Notes: a model not told the origin generated them from the letters alone. A stretch of DNA of 13,690 nt from JBAZDC01 sp041654595 (GCA_964551305.1 CAZKBT010000077.1:1-13690), one strand, 5' to 3'. Shown: positions 1 to 9,208, numbered from the stretch's first letter. A program made the numbers and translations.

Positions 1-168
1 GCTGAAGCTTTTGCATTAGCCGCGTGATCTGAGCAGAAACTGCTGGGTCATTACAGTTGGCCTTTTTGTGGGCGGGAACGGGAACCGAACGCAGGCGCGC
101 TTTAAGGATGCTGACTTGCCCGCCGGACAGTGGTATCGTTCCTCGAAACTCAGTTTGCAGGGGATTTC
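1..168. other. Upstream region, no supported gene
   Basis: No coding region can be supported here. Frame 1 of the + strand is open from the window edge to a TGA at 25-27 and could be the last eight codons of an upstream gene, but eight codons are too few to judge. A short inverted repeat (AGCAG at 32-36, CTGCT at 40-44) is present. I found no convincing -35/-10 pair. The promoter of the macroglobulin gene either lies here in a non-consensus form or lies outside the window. Confidence 0.4.
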
Positions 169-1917
169 GTGAATCGAATCAAATGTGCTTTGGCGGTACT
201 TGCCGTAGTCGCCGCGCCCGCATGGGCCGCTCGGATCTCTCAATTCACACCGCAGGGAACGGTCTCCAAGATAGAAAGCGTCATCGCGACGTTCGATACA
301 TCGGTCATTCCTTTTGGAGACGGGCAGGCGCCTGCTCCGATATCCATACAATGCGATGACCCCCAGGCGGCCGGCAATGGCCGGTGGCTCGATGCGAAAC
401 GCTGGACTTACGTTTTCGATCAAAGCCTGGGGCCGGGCGTACATTGCGCCGCCGAGGTGCTGCCGTCATTCCGGACACTGAACAATGAGCCGTTGGCGGG
501 TAAAAGCCGCTTCGCTTTTCAGACCGGCGGGCCGTACGTCGTTCGCACCCAACCTTATGATGGATCGACTATTGCGCACGACCAGATTTTCGCGTTGCAG
601 TTCAATGGTGACGTCGATGTCCAGTCTTTGATCCAGCATAGCCAATGCATAGTCGAAGGGCTGGGTGAATCCGTCCCTTTGCGTCTCATCGACGGCGACG
701 ATAAAAAGAAACTGCTCGATACTTTGTATTGGTCCGAGCGGGACATGTCCTCCGTGCAGCTGCTTCAATGCAAGCGAACACTGGCCCCCGAGGCCTCGGT
801 GCAGCTGCAGATCGGACCGGGCGTGAGCACGCAGGCCGCCGATGCCCGGCCCGCCGTGGCGAATACGGAGGCCAACGTCTTCAATTTCAAGGTCGAAGAA
901 GCGTTCAGCGCGAAACTGACTTGTCTGAGGGAAAATGCCAACGCGCCATGCGCGCCGGTCGGCGATTTCTATGTGTTCTTTACGGCGCCCATAGACAGGG
1001 CAAGCGCGGAACAGCTGAGGCTGGAGACGCCTGCCGGTCCCCGCAAGCCGGACCTGGAAGCGGACCCTACGGACGATTGGGGCATCACCAGCGTTCGCTT
1101 CAAGGGGCCTTTCCCGCCGGAGTCGTCGTTGTCGATTCACCTGCCGTCGGCATTGAAGGATGATGCGGGACGCGAGCTCGTCAACGCCGATAAATTTCCT
1201 TTGGAAGTCAAAACAGGGGATTTCCCCCCGTTGATCAAATTCGCAGCGTCGCCTTTCGGTGTCATCGAACGTTTCGGCCATGCCGCGGCCAGGGGCGACG
1301 AGCAGGCCGAACCGGCGACGGTGCCGCTCACGGTGCGCAATGTCGAGGCGGCGTTGCTGACTCAGGATGTGACGATCTCCGCCGGCCGTATCGACGACCT
1401 GGTAACCCAGGACGATCTGAGCGTGTTGCGATGGTACGGCCAGCTGGGACGCATGAACGAAGGCAGCTGGACGGCGGCGCAGATCCGGGACATCAAAGCC
1501 TCGCGCGCGCCGCGAAGCAGCGGCGATGATCCGTACATCGATACGCGAGGCGTATCGCTGCTCAACGGTCGCACGGAAGTCCATACCTTGACGCTGCCGG
1601 GTGCCAAGGATGCGGCGCTGCGGCCTTTCGAGGTCATCGGCGTGCCGGTCGCCAAGCCGGGCTTTCACGTGCTGGAGGTCGAATCCCCGCGCCTGGGCGC
1701 CGCCTTGCTCGAGGATGCCAAGCCGATGTACGTGCGCACGTCCGTGTTGGTGACCAATCTGGGCGTGCATTTGAAGACGGGCAGGGATGACGCCATGGTC
1801 TGGGTGACGACGCTGGATACCGGCGAGGTCGTCGAAGGCGCCCATGTGCGCATCCTCAATTGCTCGGGCGAGCTGCTCGCCGAAGGCACGACGGACGCCA
1901 GGGGGCTTTGGCATCAT
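169..1917 (+). CDS. Alpha-2-macroglobulin family protein, 5' segment (N-terminal 583 residues, interrupted by assembly gap)
   Basis: This is the N-terminal part of a large bacterial alpha-2-macroglobulin-like protein; 1928-6107 is the rest of the same gene. I chose GTG at 169 because AGGGG (159-163) sits 5 bases upstream and translation gives a clean signal peptide: a basic MNRIK start, a hydrophobic core and an AWA cleavage site at about residue 20. No lipobox cysteine follows, so the protein is predicted to be soluble in the periplasm, unlike E. coli YfhM, which is a lipoprotein. The remainder reads as successive beta-rich macroglobulin (MG) domains. The last 50 residues (around VWVTTLDTGEVVEGAHVRIL) are typical of an MG2-type domain, which continues beyond the gap. 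An upstream in-frame ATG is ruled out by the position of the signal peptide. The frame ends artificially at the N run. Confidence 0.85.
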
Positions 1918-1927
1918 NNNNNNNNNN
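1918..1927. other. Assembly gap (10 N) inside the macroglobulin gene
   Basis: Ten N bases interrupt the gene. The upstream frame has a codon boundary exactly at 1918. The downstream frame has codons starting at 1929, so the base at 1928 is the third position of a codon. An intact gene needs a gap length of 2 modulo 3 (for example 8 or 11), which 10 is not. The N count is therefore a placeholder or one base off, and the apparent frameshift should not be read as a pseudogene. Confidence 0.95.
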
Positions 1928-4900
1928 CGAGCGCCTGGATGCAAACGATTATTGCGAAGATACCGGCCTTAGCGGGCTTTACGCATCGGCCCGAGTCGGG
2001 GCGGACCATCCGCTGGCGCGAGGGCAAGCCGATTTTGCGTTTGTTTTCTCGAATTGGAACCGGGGAATCGAGCCATGGAGATTTAACGTAGATACGGATA
2101 GCCGTCCTGAGCCGACTGTCGTGTCGCATACCGTGTTCGACCGCAATTTGATGAGGGCGGGCGAAACGGTATCCATGAAGCACGTCATACGCCAGCAGAC
2201 CCGGGAAGGGCTTGCCGTGCCGCCGCCGGCCGACCGTCCCGGCAAGGTCGAAATCGTCCATATGGGATCGGGGCAGCGCTATGAGGGCGAGTTGCAGTGG
2301 ACGGAGTCGCCCTCGGGCGGGCTGTACGCCTTGACCGAGTTCGAGATCCCCAAGTCCGCCAAGCTGGGCGACTATACCGTCACGATGAGGGGGGACGACT
2401 CGACGTGGTATCCGCCCTCCATCTTTCGCGTCGAGGAATTCAAGCTGCCGCTGCTGAGCGGTAGTCTCAAGATCACGGATGCGCAGGGCTCCAATGTGCT
2501 GGCCGCTCCCGAGACGCTGACTGCCGACGTCCAGATCGCCTATGTGTCCGGAGGCGCGGCGGGCCATCTTCCCGTGACTTTGTCGGGCGTCGTCCGCGAT
2601 CGCGTCGTTTCTTTCGACGGATACGACGATTACTCGTTTTATCCGCCGTCGCCGCCATCCGACGGCGATGAGCAGGATGAAACCGGCCAACAGGTGCTGT
2701 TTCTGGATAAAAAGGCCGTGACGCTGGATGGGCAGGGGGGCGCCAGGGTGTCCATCGATTCCCTGCCGGCCGTGAGGAAACCTCAGAGCCTGCTGTTCGA
2801 GGCCAGTTTTGCGGACCCCAACGGCGACATCCAGACTCTTAGCCAGTCCGTCCCGGTGTGGCCTGCCCAGGTGCAAGCCGGGATACGGACGGGCAGCTGG
2901 ATACAGGCGGGGCGCTCGAGTTCCGTCCAGGCCGTGGCGCTCGATACGGCAGGCAAGCCTCAGGCGGGCGTTCCTATCCGTATTTCGGCGCAGGCGCGCA
3001 TTACGTATTCCACCCGCAAGCGCATGGTGGGCGGTTTCTACAGTTACGACTCGCGCACCGAAACTCGCGATCTGGGCCAGGTATGCGAAGGCAAGACCAG
3101 CAGTGACGGTACCTTGGCCTGCTCGCTGGAATTGAAGGATGCCGGCCAGGTGGTACTGATTGCGACCGCCGAGGACGGCGACGGCCGCGTTTCGCAGGCG
3201 GCCAATACGCTGTGGGTGGTAGGCGGGGACGAGCTGTGGTTCGACGGCGCGGATAACGATCGCATCGACGTCATTCCCGCGCGCAAGCAATGGAAGCCCG
3301 GGGAAACGGCGCAGTTTCAGGTGCGCATGCCGTTTCGGCGGGCGACGGCGCTGATCGCGGTCGAGCGCGAAGGTGTATTGCAGACCCATGTCGCGACGCT
3401 CGAAGGCAATGACCCCATCGTCCATCTGCCCATCCAGCCCGAATGGGGGCCGAACGTCTACGTATCGGTCCTGGTGCTCAGAGGGCGGCTGTACGAGGTG
3501 CCTTGGCAGTCTTTCTTCACGTGGGGCTGGCGCCAGCCGTTCGCCTGGTATGACGCCTACACGGAAGCGGCGGGCAACCAGGCCTCGGCAACCGCCACGA
3601 TAGATCTGGCCAAGCCGGCCTTCCGTTTCGGACTGGCGCAGATCCATATCAGCGACGACGAGGATCAGCTCAAACTCAAAGTGAGCGCCGACAAGGATCG
3701 CTATCAGATCCGCGAGAAGGCGCGGGTCGTCATCGAAGGCAGATTGCCCGACGGGACGCCTGCGGCGGGCGCTTCCGTCGCCTTCGCGGCGGTGGATCAG
3801 GCCCTGCTCGAGCTTTCCCCCAATTCGAGTTGGGATATCCTGGGCGCGATGCGCCAGTATCGCAGCTACGGCGTGCAGACGGCGACGGCCCAGATGGAAA
3901 TCGTCGGCCGCCGGCATTACGGGCGCAAGGCGCTGCCCGTCGGCGGCGGAGGCGGCGCCGCTCCCACGCGCGAGCTGCTCGACACCTTGCTGTTGTGGGA
4001 GCCGGAGCTGACGCTGGATGAGCAAGGCAAAGCGACGATCGAGGTGCCCCTGAACGACGCCATTACGCGGTTCAGCCTGGTGGCCGTCGGCGACTACGGG
4101 CCACAGCGTTTTGGCACGGGCAAGACTGACATCGTCAGCACTCAGGATCTGCAGGTGATCGCCGGCATGCCGGCCCTGATCCGCGAGGGCGATGCTTATC
4201 AGATCCTGGCCACCGTTCGCAATACGACGGAACGCGCCATGCGCGTCCAGGTCGAGGCAAGCTATACCGGCACGGGCGTTGCGCCGGGTAATCTGGCCGC
4301 CCAAGAGCTCGAGGTTGCGGCGGGTGATGCCGCCGTGGCGCGTTGGGCTCTCACGGCGCCGGAAAGCCATCGTTCAGACCGGCCGGTGGAGCTGGCCTGG
4401 CGCTTTGCGGCGCGCGAGATCCAGGATGATAGGGATCGATCCGCCCAGGATGCCGTACGGATCATGCAAATCTTGCGTCCGGTCGTTCCTGTCCGAACCC
4501 GGCAGTCGACGATCCTTCCGCTGGAAGGCGGGCAGCCGGCCGTCAGTCTGCCGATCGCCGCTCCCAAGGGCGCATTGCCGGATGGCGACGGCAAGCCCCG
4601 AGGGGGCCTGCAGATTCGCGTGCAGTCGTCGCTGGCCGGGGACATGCCCGGCGTGCGCGAGTGGTTCGAAGCGTATCCGTATACTTGCCTGGAGCAGCTC
4701 AGTTCCAAGGCAATAGGCCTGGGCGATATCGACCGGTGGCAGTCCATCATGCGCAGCCTGCCGGATTATCAGGATGACGACGGCCTGGTGTCGTACTTCC
4801 CCGGCGGCAGGTACGGAGACGAGGTGCTGACGGCGTATCTGCTGACGGCCAGCCACGAGGCTCGGACGTTGGGCATGAAATTCGCCATCCCGGACGAGTC

Positions 4901-6107
4901 CAGGCGGCGGATGATCCATGGCCTGGTCGGTTTCGTTCAGGGGAAAGTGACGCGGCAGCGCTGGTCTCCGCAGAAGGACCTGGACGTGCGCAAGCTCCTG
5001 GTGTTGGAGGCATTGTCGCGCTATGGCGAGGTCAAGCCGAGAATGCTGGGCAGCATCGCCATTCGCCCCGATCAATGGCCGACTGCCGCGGTGGTCGATT
5101 GGCTGGCCATCCTGCGCAGGGTGCCCGCAATATCCAATTCGTCCTTTCAAAAGGCGCACGCGGAGCAGGTCCTGAGAGCCAGGATGCTGGCGCGCGGCAC
5201 GACCCAGGTGTTCGCCGACGAGCCGCGCAATAACTGGTGGTGGCTGATGAGCAGTCCGGAAACGACGATGGCCAAGCTGATGCTTACCGTCATGGCGGAT
5301 CCCGCCTGGAAGGACGAGCTGCCGCGCATGGCGCAAGGCCTGCTTGCCATGCAGCGCGAGGGCGCCTGGCGCACGACGACGGCCAATTTGCTGGGCTCCC
5401 TGGCGCTCAGGAAATTCGGCCGGCATTTCGAAAAAGAGCCGGTCGCGGGGCAGGTCAGCATCATGTCCGGCGCGGGCGGCCAAGCCACGACGCTGGACTG
5501 GAGCAAGGCGAAGGCCGAAGGTTCGGTGAAATTCAGTGACGTCATGGAGCAATGGGCCGGCTTCGAGCAGACCGATCTGCGGTTGGAGCAGCGGGGCAGC
5601 GGCCGTCCCTGGGCCTTTGTGCGATCCCTGGCGGCGGTGCCGGTGACCGAGCCTGTCGATGCGGGGTATGAGGTGCGGCGTGAACTGGTCCCGGTTTCGC
5701 AGGCCGTGCCCGGAACCTGGACGCGAGGAGACGTCTATCGCGTGAAGATCCACATCCAGGCGCGCGCCGGCATGACCTGGGTCGCGCTCAACGATCCGAT
5801 CCCTGCGGGAGCCACGATACTGGGAAGCGGCCTGGGCCGCGACTCCAGCATCGGAGCGTCGTCCTCGAACTCCGAACAGCAAGGGTACAGCCCGTCTTAC
5901 GTGGAGCGCGCCTTCGAAGCCTATCGGGCTTATTATAGTTATCTGCCTGCCGGCGCGACGACGGTCGAGTACACGGTCAGGCTGAATACCGCCGGTGAGT
6001 TCCAGCTGCCGTCGACCCGGGTGGAGGCGTTGTATGAGCCTGATGCCTATGGCGAACTTCCCAATCGGGAAGTATTCAGGATCAATGGCGACGTTTCGGG
6101 CCATTGA
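1928..6107 (+). CDS. Alpha-2-macroglobulin family protein, 3' segment with thioester domain
   Basis: This is the main body of the macroglobulin-like protease trap, about 1392 residues after the gap. With the 5' segment the protein is about 1980 residues, longer than E. coli YfhM (about 1650). In order I see: the rest of the MG2-like region (NRGIEPWRFN near the start); further MG domains; a bait-region-type domain (VVIEGRLPDGTPAAGASV); a five-glycine stretch at 3942-3956; a typical A2M-core segment (LLLWEPELTL, then ITRFSLVAVGDYGPQRFGTG); the thioester motif Cys-Leu-Glu-Gln at 4686-4697 in the context YPYTCLEQ; an alpha-helical thioester domain; and a C-terminal MG10-like end (EALYEPDAYGELPN). 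In this family the Cys-Gln thioester covalently captures proteases that cut the bait region. The intact motif argues for a functional trap. The last 23 bases overlap pbpC, indicating translational coupling in one operon. Confidence 0.93.
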
Positions 6108-8277
6108 GGGCTTGCGCAGGCAGGCGGGGCGCCTGGCCTGCCTGGCCTTGCTGGCTCTTGGGATGAGTTTTCCAGGCGCGGCCCGCGCCTTGCCTTCCCA
6201 TGCCGAGGTGAAGGCCGATTTCCAGTCCTCCGATATTCGGCTTCTGGATCGTCGCGGCCGGGCCCTCGATCAGGTTCGGACCGACTTTACTGTCAGACGC
6301 GGCGACTGGGTGGAGCTCGACGACATATCGATAGCGTTGCAGCGCGCCGTCATCCGTTCCGAAGACCAGCGCTTCTACGAGCACGCGGGTGTGGATTGGT
6401 GGTCGGTTCTCGGCGCGGCATGGGATAACGCGACGAGCAAGTCCAGGCGTGGCGCGTCGACCTTGACCATGCAGCTATTGGGGTTCGTGGACGAGATTCA
6501 CCAGCGCAAAGGAGGGCGCAGCATCGTCCGGAAGTTCGATCAGGCGATGCAGGCGCGCGAGCTCGAGCAGCAGTGGTCCAAGACGCAAATTCTGGAGGCC
6601 TACCTGAACCTGGCGTCGTACCGCGGCGAGCTGGTGGGCGTCGACGCGTTGGCGCGGGTCATGTTCCAGAAACGCGCCAGCGGCCTGGACCTGCGCGAAG
6701 CGGCGCTGGCCGCCGTCCTGTTGCGAGGGCCCAATGCGTCGGCGCCGGTGCTGACACAACGCGCCTGCCATTTGCTGCGTGACCTGGGGCAGCCGCAAGA
6801 TTGCGAAGACTTGGGCGACTTCGTCCAAGGGGCATTGAGCAGGCGGGCCGCTCATTGGGCGGACTCGGTCCAGCTGGCCCCGCACTACGCGCGTCTGGTT
6901 GCGGCAGGCCTGTCGGGCAAAGGCGAGCGGGCGATCAGGACTTCGCTGGATGCGGACCTGCAGCGGTTCGTGACCGATATCACGTACAGGCATATCCAAG
7001 CCATGTCCCGCAGCCATGCCAGCGACGCGGCGGTCGTCGTCCTCGACAATGAATCCGGGCAAGTGCTGGCCTATCTGGGTTCGACCGGCGGCTTGTCCGA
7101 CGCGCGCGACGTGGACCATGCCCGTGCTTTGCGGCAGGCGGGATCCACCCTCAAGCCGTTCCTGTATGCACAGGCACTGGAACAGACGATGATCACCGCG
7201 GCATCGCTGCTTGACGACAGCGCCATGAATCTGGAGTCGGGGGCGGGGCAGTACGTGCCGCAAAACTATGACAAGCAGTTTTCGGGCTGGGTCAGCGCCC
7301 GTACCGCGTTGGCGTCGTCACTGAACATACCGGCGGTGCGGGTGCTGTTGATGCTGACTCCGGATGCTTTCGTGCGCCGGCTCCAGGCATTGGGGCTGCC
7401 GTTGACGCAGACCGGCGATTACTATGGCTACAGCCTTGCATTGGGCAGCGCCGACGTCAGCCTGCTGACGTTGACCAACGCCTACAGGGCGCTTGCGAAT
7501 CTCGGCGGATATTCCGGCGTGCGCTACCTGCCAGGTAAGGACGAGCGGCCGCCGACCGGCGAGCGCGTCGTCGCCGAGGGGGCCGCCTGGCTCGTCGGCG
7601 ACATTTTGTCGGACCGTCAGGCGCGCTCGCGGACCTTCGGCCTGGACAGCCCGCTTTCGACCCCTTTTTGGACGGCGGTGAAAACCGGCACCAGCAAGGA
7701 TATGAGGGATAACTGGTGCCTGGGCTGGTCGGCTCGCTACACCGTGGGCGTGTGGGTCGGAGATTCCGCGGGCGCCAGCATGCGCAATGTATCGGGGGTA
7801 TCCGGCGCGGGTCCTATATGGCATGACGTCATGAGTTATCTGCATCGACGGCACGGCAGCGCCCAGCCGCCAATGCCGGCAGGCGTGCATTCCAGGCGCA
7901 TCCGCTTCGATCGGGATATCGAACCGCCGCGCACGGAGCACTTCATCGCCGATACCGGCGCGGATGTCGTCCGTCTTGCCGCATCGGCGGCGCCGCCGGC
8001 CGATGCGCGCCCCAGAATACGCAAGCCCGCGCCGGGTACGATTTTCGCCCTCGATCCCGATATCCCAGTGGACAATCAGCGCATCGTTTTCGAGGCGGCG
8101 GGGCTGGCCGGCCAGTCGGCGCCGGACGTGTCCTGGAAAATGGCCGGACGTGAGCTGGGCGAGGGCGGCAGCGTAAAATGGCTGCCTTGGCCAGGCAGGC
8201 ACCGCGTCGAGCTAACGGACAAAAAAGGGGTGGTTTTGGACTCTATTGAATTCGAAGTGCGTGGCGGACGTCGTTGA
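6085..8277 (+). CDS. pbpC: Penicillin-binding protein 1C, bifunctional transglycosylase/transpeptidase
   Basis: This 730-residue peptidoglycan synthase is close to the size of E. coli PBP1C (770). A hydrophobic segment at about residues 16-36 is the membrane anchor or signal. The GT51 transglycosylase domain (about 80-260) carries SEDQRFYEH with catalytic Glu93, GASTLTMQ (123-130) and the RELEQQWSKTQILEAYLN stretch (158-175). The transpeptidase domain carries S354-T-L-K357 (nucleophile Ser354), S412-L-N414 and K533-T-G-T536. A C-terminal PBP1C-type beta domain covers about 640-730. ATG 6085 is preferred over upstream in-frame starts because translation then begins directly before the signal segment; AGGA (6078-6081) lies close upstream. 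The gene overlaps the macroglobulin stop by 23 bases, and the A2M-pbpC pairing is a recurrent arrangement in proteobacteria. All catalytic motifs are intact. Confidence 0.95.
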   Translation: MATFRAIEGLRRQAGRLACLALLALGMSFPGAARALPSHAEVKADFQSSDIRLLDRRGRALDQVRTDFTVRRGDWVELDDISIALQRAVIRSEDQRFYEHAGVDWWSVLGAAWDNATSKSRRGASTLTMQLLGFVDEIHQRKGGRSIVRKFDQAMQARELEQQWSKTQILEAYLNLASYRGELVGVDALARVMFQKRASGLDLREAALAAVLLRGPNASAPVLTQRACHLLRDLGQPQDCEDLGDFVQGALSRRAAHWADSVQLAPHYARLVAAGLSGKGERAIRTSLDADLQRFVTDITYRHIQAMSRSHASDAAVVVLDNESGQVLAYLGSTGGLSDARDVDHARALRQAGSTLKPFLYAQALEQTMITAASLLDDSAMNLESGAGQYVPQNYDKQFSGWVSARTALASSLNIPAVRVLLMLTPDAFVRRLQALGLPLTQTGDYYGYSLALGSADVSLLTLTNAYRALANLGGYSGVRYLPGKDERPPTGERVVAEGAAWLVGDILSDRQARSRTFGLDSPLSTPFWTAVKTGTSKDMRDNWCLGWSARYTVGVWVGDSAGASMRNVSGVSGAGPIWHDVMSYLHRRHGSAQPPMPAGVHSRRIRFDRDIEPPRTEHFIADTGADVVRLAASAAPPADARPRIRKPAPGTIFALDPDIPVDNQRIVFEAAGLAGQSAPDVSWKMAGRELGEGGSVKWLPWPGRHRVELTDKKGVVLDSIEFEVRGGRR

Positions 8278-8318
8278 TCCGATGATATCGTTATTGCTTT
8301 GAAGGAATTCACATTCTT

Positions 8319-8346
8319 TTGATGCAACTTTCTACGTTGCCATCAA
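8319..8346. repeat. Imperfect inverted repeat between pbpC and the lipoprotein gene
   Basis: TTGATGCAAC (8319-8328) pairs with GTTGCCATCAA (8336-8346) across a 7-base loop, leaving a single unpaired C. No T-tract follows, so it is a poor intrinsic terminator. It lies just upstream of the candidate -10 of the lipoprotein gene and could be an operator. Confidence 0.5.
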
Positions 8347-8352
8347 TCAAAC

Positions 8353-8361
8353 TGGTACACT
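8353..8361 (+). promoter_or_regulatory. Candidate extended -10 promoter of the lipoprotein gene
   Basis: TGGTACACT fits the extended -10 form TGnTAnAnT, four of six in the hexamer, and sits 33 bases upstream of the start codon in a locally AT-rich stretch. No good -35 lies at 17 +/- 1 bases; the best is TACGTT at 8333-8338. The call is inferred from position and composition only. Confidence 0.35.
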
Positions 8362-8394
8362 TTCCATATCTTGAATTTGAAAGCAGGGGACACA

Positions 8395-8991
8395 ATGAAA
8401 TCGATTCGTCTAGTTGCTCGTTTTATCGCACCGCTCAGCTTGCTGGCGCTTGCCGCTTGCCAGAACATGCCCTCCAAGTCCGGTTCGCAGGCATCGGCGT
8501 CCGCCACCGCTCCGGCCGCGTCGGCACAGACAACGACTCAGGATCAGGCTGCTTCCCAGCAGGCCAGGCAAGGCGCCCCTGTCGCCGTCTTGCTGGCGGA
8601 CGTGGCGCAGCAAAACGGCTGGACGGCCGTGAACGTCGGTTCCGGCACGCTTTACGTGAACCCCGAACCCATCCTGACGCGCGCGGATCTGGTGGGCGTG
8701 CAGTCCGGCACTAGCGAATCGGGAGAAGGCCTGCTGGCCCTGGACCTGAATGCCCAAGGCCAAGACAAGTTGAATAAAAGCACCACCCAGTTTCCGAACA
8801 AGCGCTTGGCGCTGGTCGTAGGCAGCACGTTGCTGGCCGCGCCCAACTACACTACGCCGGTCAATACGCCGCAACTGGTGTTCGTGGTCGGCACCGAGCA
8901 AAACGCCAACGCCGCCGCGCGCGCCATCGTCGGCGAAGAGGCCGAGCAGCAGCCGGCCGCGACGGCGCCCGCCACGCCTGCCAAGCAGTAA
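8395..8991 (+). CDS. Outer-membrane lipoprotein with a SecD periplasmic (P1-head-like) domain
   Basis: This 198-residue protein begins at ATG 8395, with AGGGG (8385-8389) 5 bases upstream. It has a lipoprotein signal ending in lipobox L19-A-A-C22. Gln at position +2 predicts sorting to the outer membrane. A low-complexity Ala/Ser/Thr/Gln linker (about 24-62) follows. Residues about 86-178 then match, by eye, the pattern of the SecD P1 head subdomain: LYVNPEPILTRADLVGVQSG, LLALDLNAQGQDKL, KRLALVVGSTLLAAP and a closing Thr-Glu-Gln-Asn-Ala-Asn-Ala helix, like the GNFTLEEANNLA element of SecD. The C-terminus is again Ala/Pro/Gln-rich. SecD itself is a large polytopic translocation protein; here the subdomain stands alone on a lipid anchor. 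The role is unknown. The gene has its own terminator and appears monocistronic. Domain assignment is moderate; lipoprotein status is strong. Confidence 0.85.
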   Translation: MKSIRLVARFIAPLSLLALAACQNMPSKSGSQASASATAPAASAQTTTQDQAASQQARQGAPVAVLLADVAQQNGWTAVNVGSGTLYVNPEPILTRADLVGVQSGTSESGEGLLALDLNAQGQDKLNKSTTQFPNKRLALVVGSTLLAAPNYTTPVNTPQLVFVVGTEQNANAAARAIVGEEAEQQPAATAPATPAKQ

Positions 8992-9034
8992 TCGCGCATG
9001 CGCGCCTGAGCGTCCAGAGGGGATGCCCAGCCCG

Positions 9035-9065
9035 ACCCCGGAGCCTGATGGTCCGGGGTTTTTTT
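9035..9065 (+). terminator. Rho-independent terminator after the lipoprotein gene
   Basis: The stem ACCCCGGA (9035-9042) pairs with TCCGGGGT (9052-9059) across a 9-base loop. A run of seven T (9059-9065) follows directly. This is a textbook intrinsic terminator 43 bases after the lipoprotein stop codon, and it separates that gene from pyrB. Confidence 0.93.
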
Positions 9066-9146
9066 GCGCGTGGCTTCTTCCTGATGCAGCCGATGCGGGG
9101 ATGGCGAATGGTCATGACGGCCGCGTCAATGTTGTTTTTCATCGAA

Positions 9147-9168
9147 CTTGGCAAAAACTCTAGCCAAG
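9147..9168. repeat. Inverted repeat in the -35 region upstream of pyrB
   Basis: CTTGGC (9147-9152) and GCCAAG (9163-9168) form perfect 6-base arms separated by 10 bases. The right arm overlaps the proposed -35 hexamer of pyrB. A two-turn spaced dyad of this kind could be a second regulator site, but short arms can arise by chance. Confidence 0.35.
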
Positions 9169-9189
9169 CACAACGATAGAAAATAGAAT
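9161..9189 (+). promoter_or_regulatory. Candidate sigma-70 promoter of pyrB
   Basis: TAGCCA (9161-9166, four of six to consensus) and TAGAAT (9184-9189, five of six) are separated by exactly 17 bases in an A-rich stretch. Transcription would start near 9196, inside the palindrome at 9186-9208, giving a leader of about 26 bases. Inferred from sequence only. Confidence 0.45.
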
Positions 9190-9208
9190 ATACGCAACGC
9201 GTATATTC
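9186..9208. promoter_or_regulatory. Perfect 10-3-10 palindrome, probable operator of pyrB
   Basis: GAATATACGC (9186-9195) and its exact complement GCGTATATTC (9199-9208) flank AAC, 13 bases before the pyrB start codon. The arms overlap the proposed -10 and +1, the usual place for a repressor site. The downstream enzyme carries an XRE-like helix-turn-helix, a fold that commonly binds such dyads. If transcription starts upstream, the RNA could instead form a hairpin beside the weak ribosome-binding site GGAAA (9213-9217). Confidence 0.65.

Noticed and set aside
466..1944. 492-codon - strand open frame opposite the macroglobulin 5' segment
   Set aside because: It is Arg-rich with no motif, and is opposite a sequence with a good signal peptide and MG-domain character.
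1928..2091. Continuation of the 5' frame past the gap to a stop at 2091
   Set aside because: The amino acids there lose all family similarity, while the other frame resumes it. The continuation exists only because the gap was written as 10 N.
1914..4370. 818-codon - strand open frame opposite the macroglobulin
   Set aside because: The composition is that of a GC-rich shadow frame (Arg/Gly/His-rich, no domains), it runs through the N gap, and the + strand carries clear family motifs.
8993..9004. 12-base palindrome CGCGCATGCGCG just after the lipoprotein stop
   Set aside because: Simple CG alternation is common in GC-rich DNA. A much stronger terminator follows at 9035-9065.
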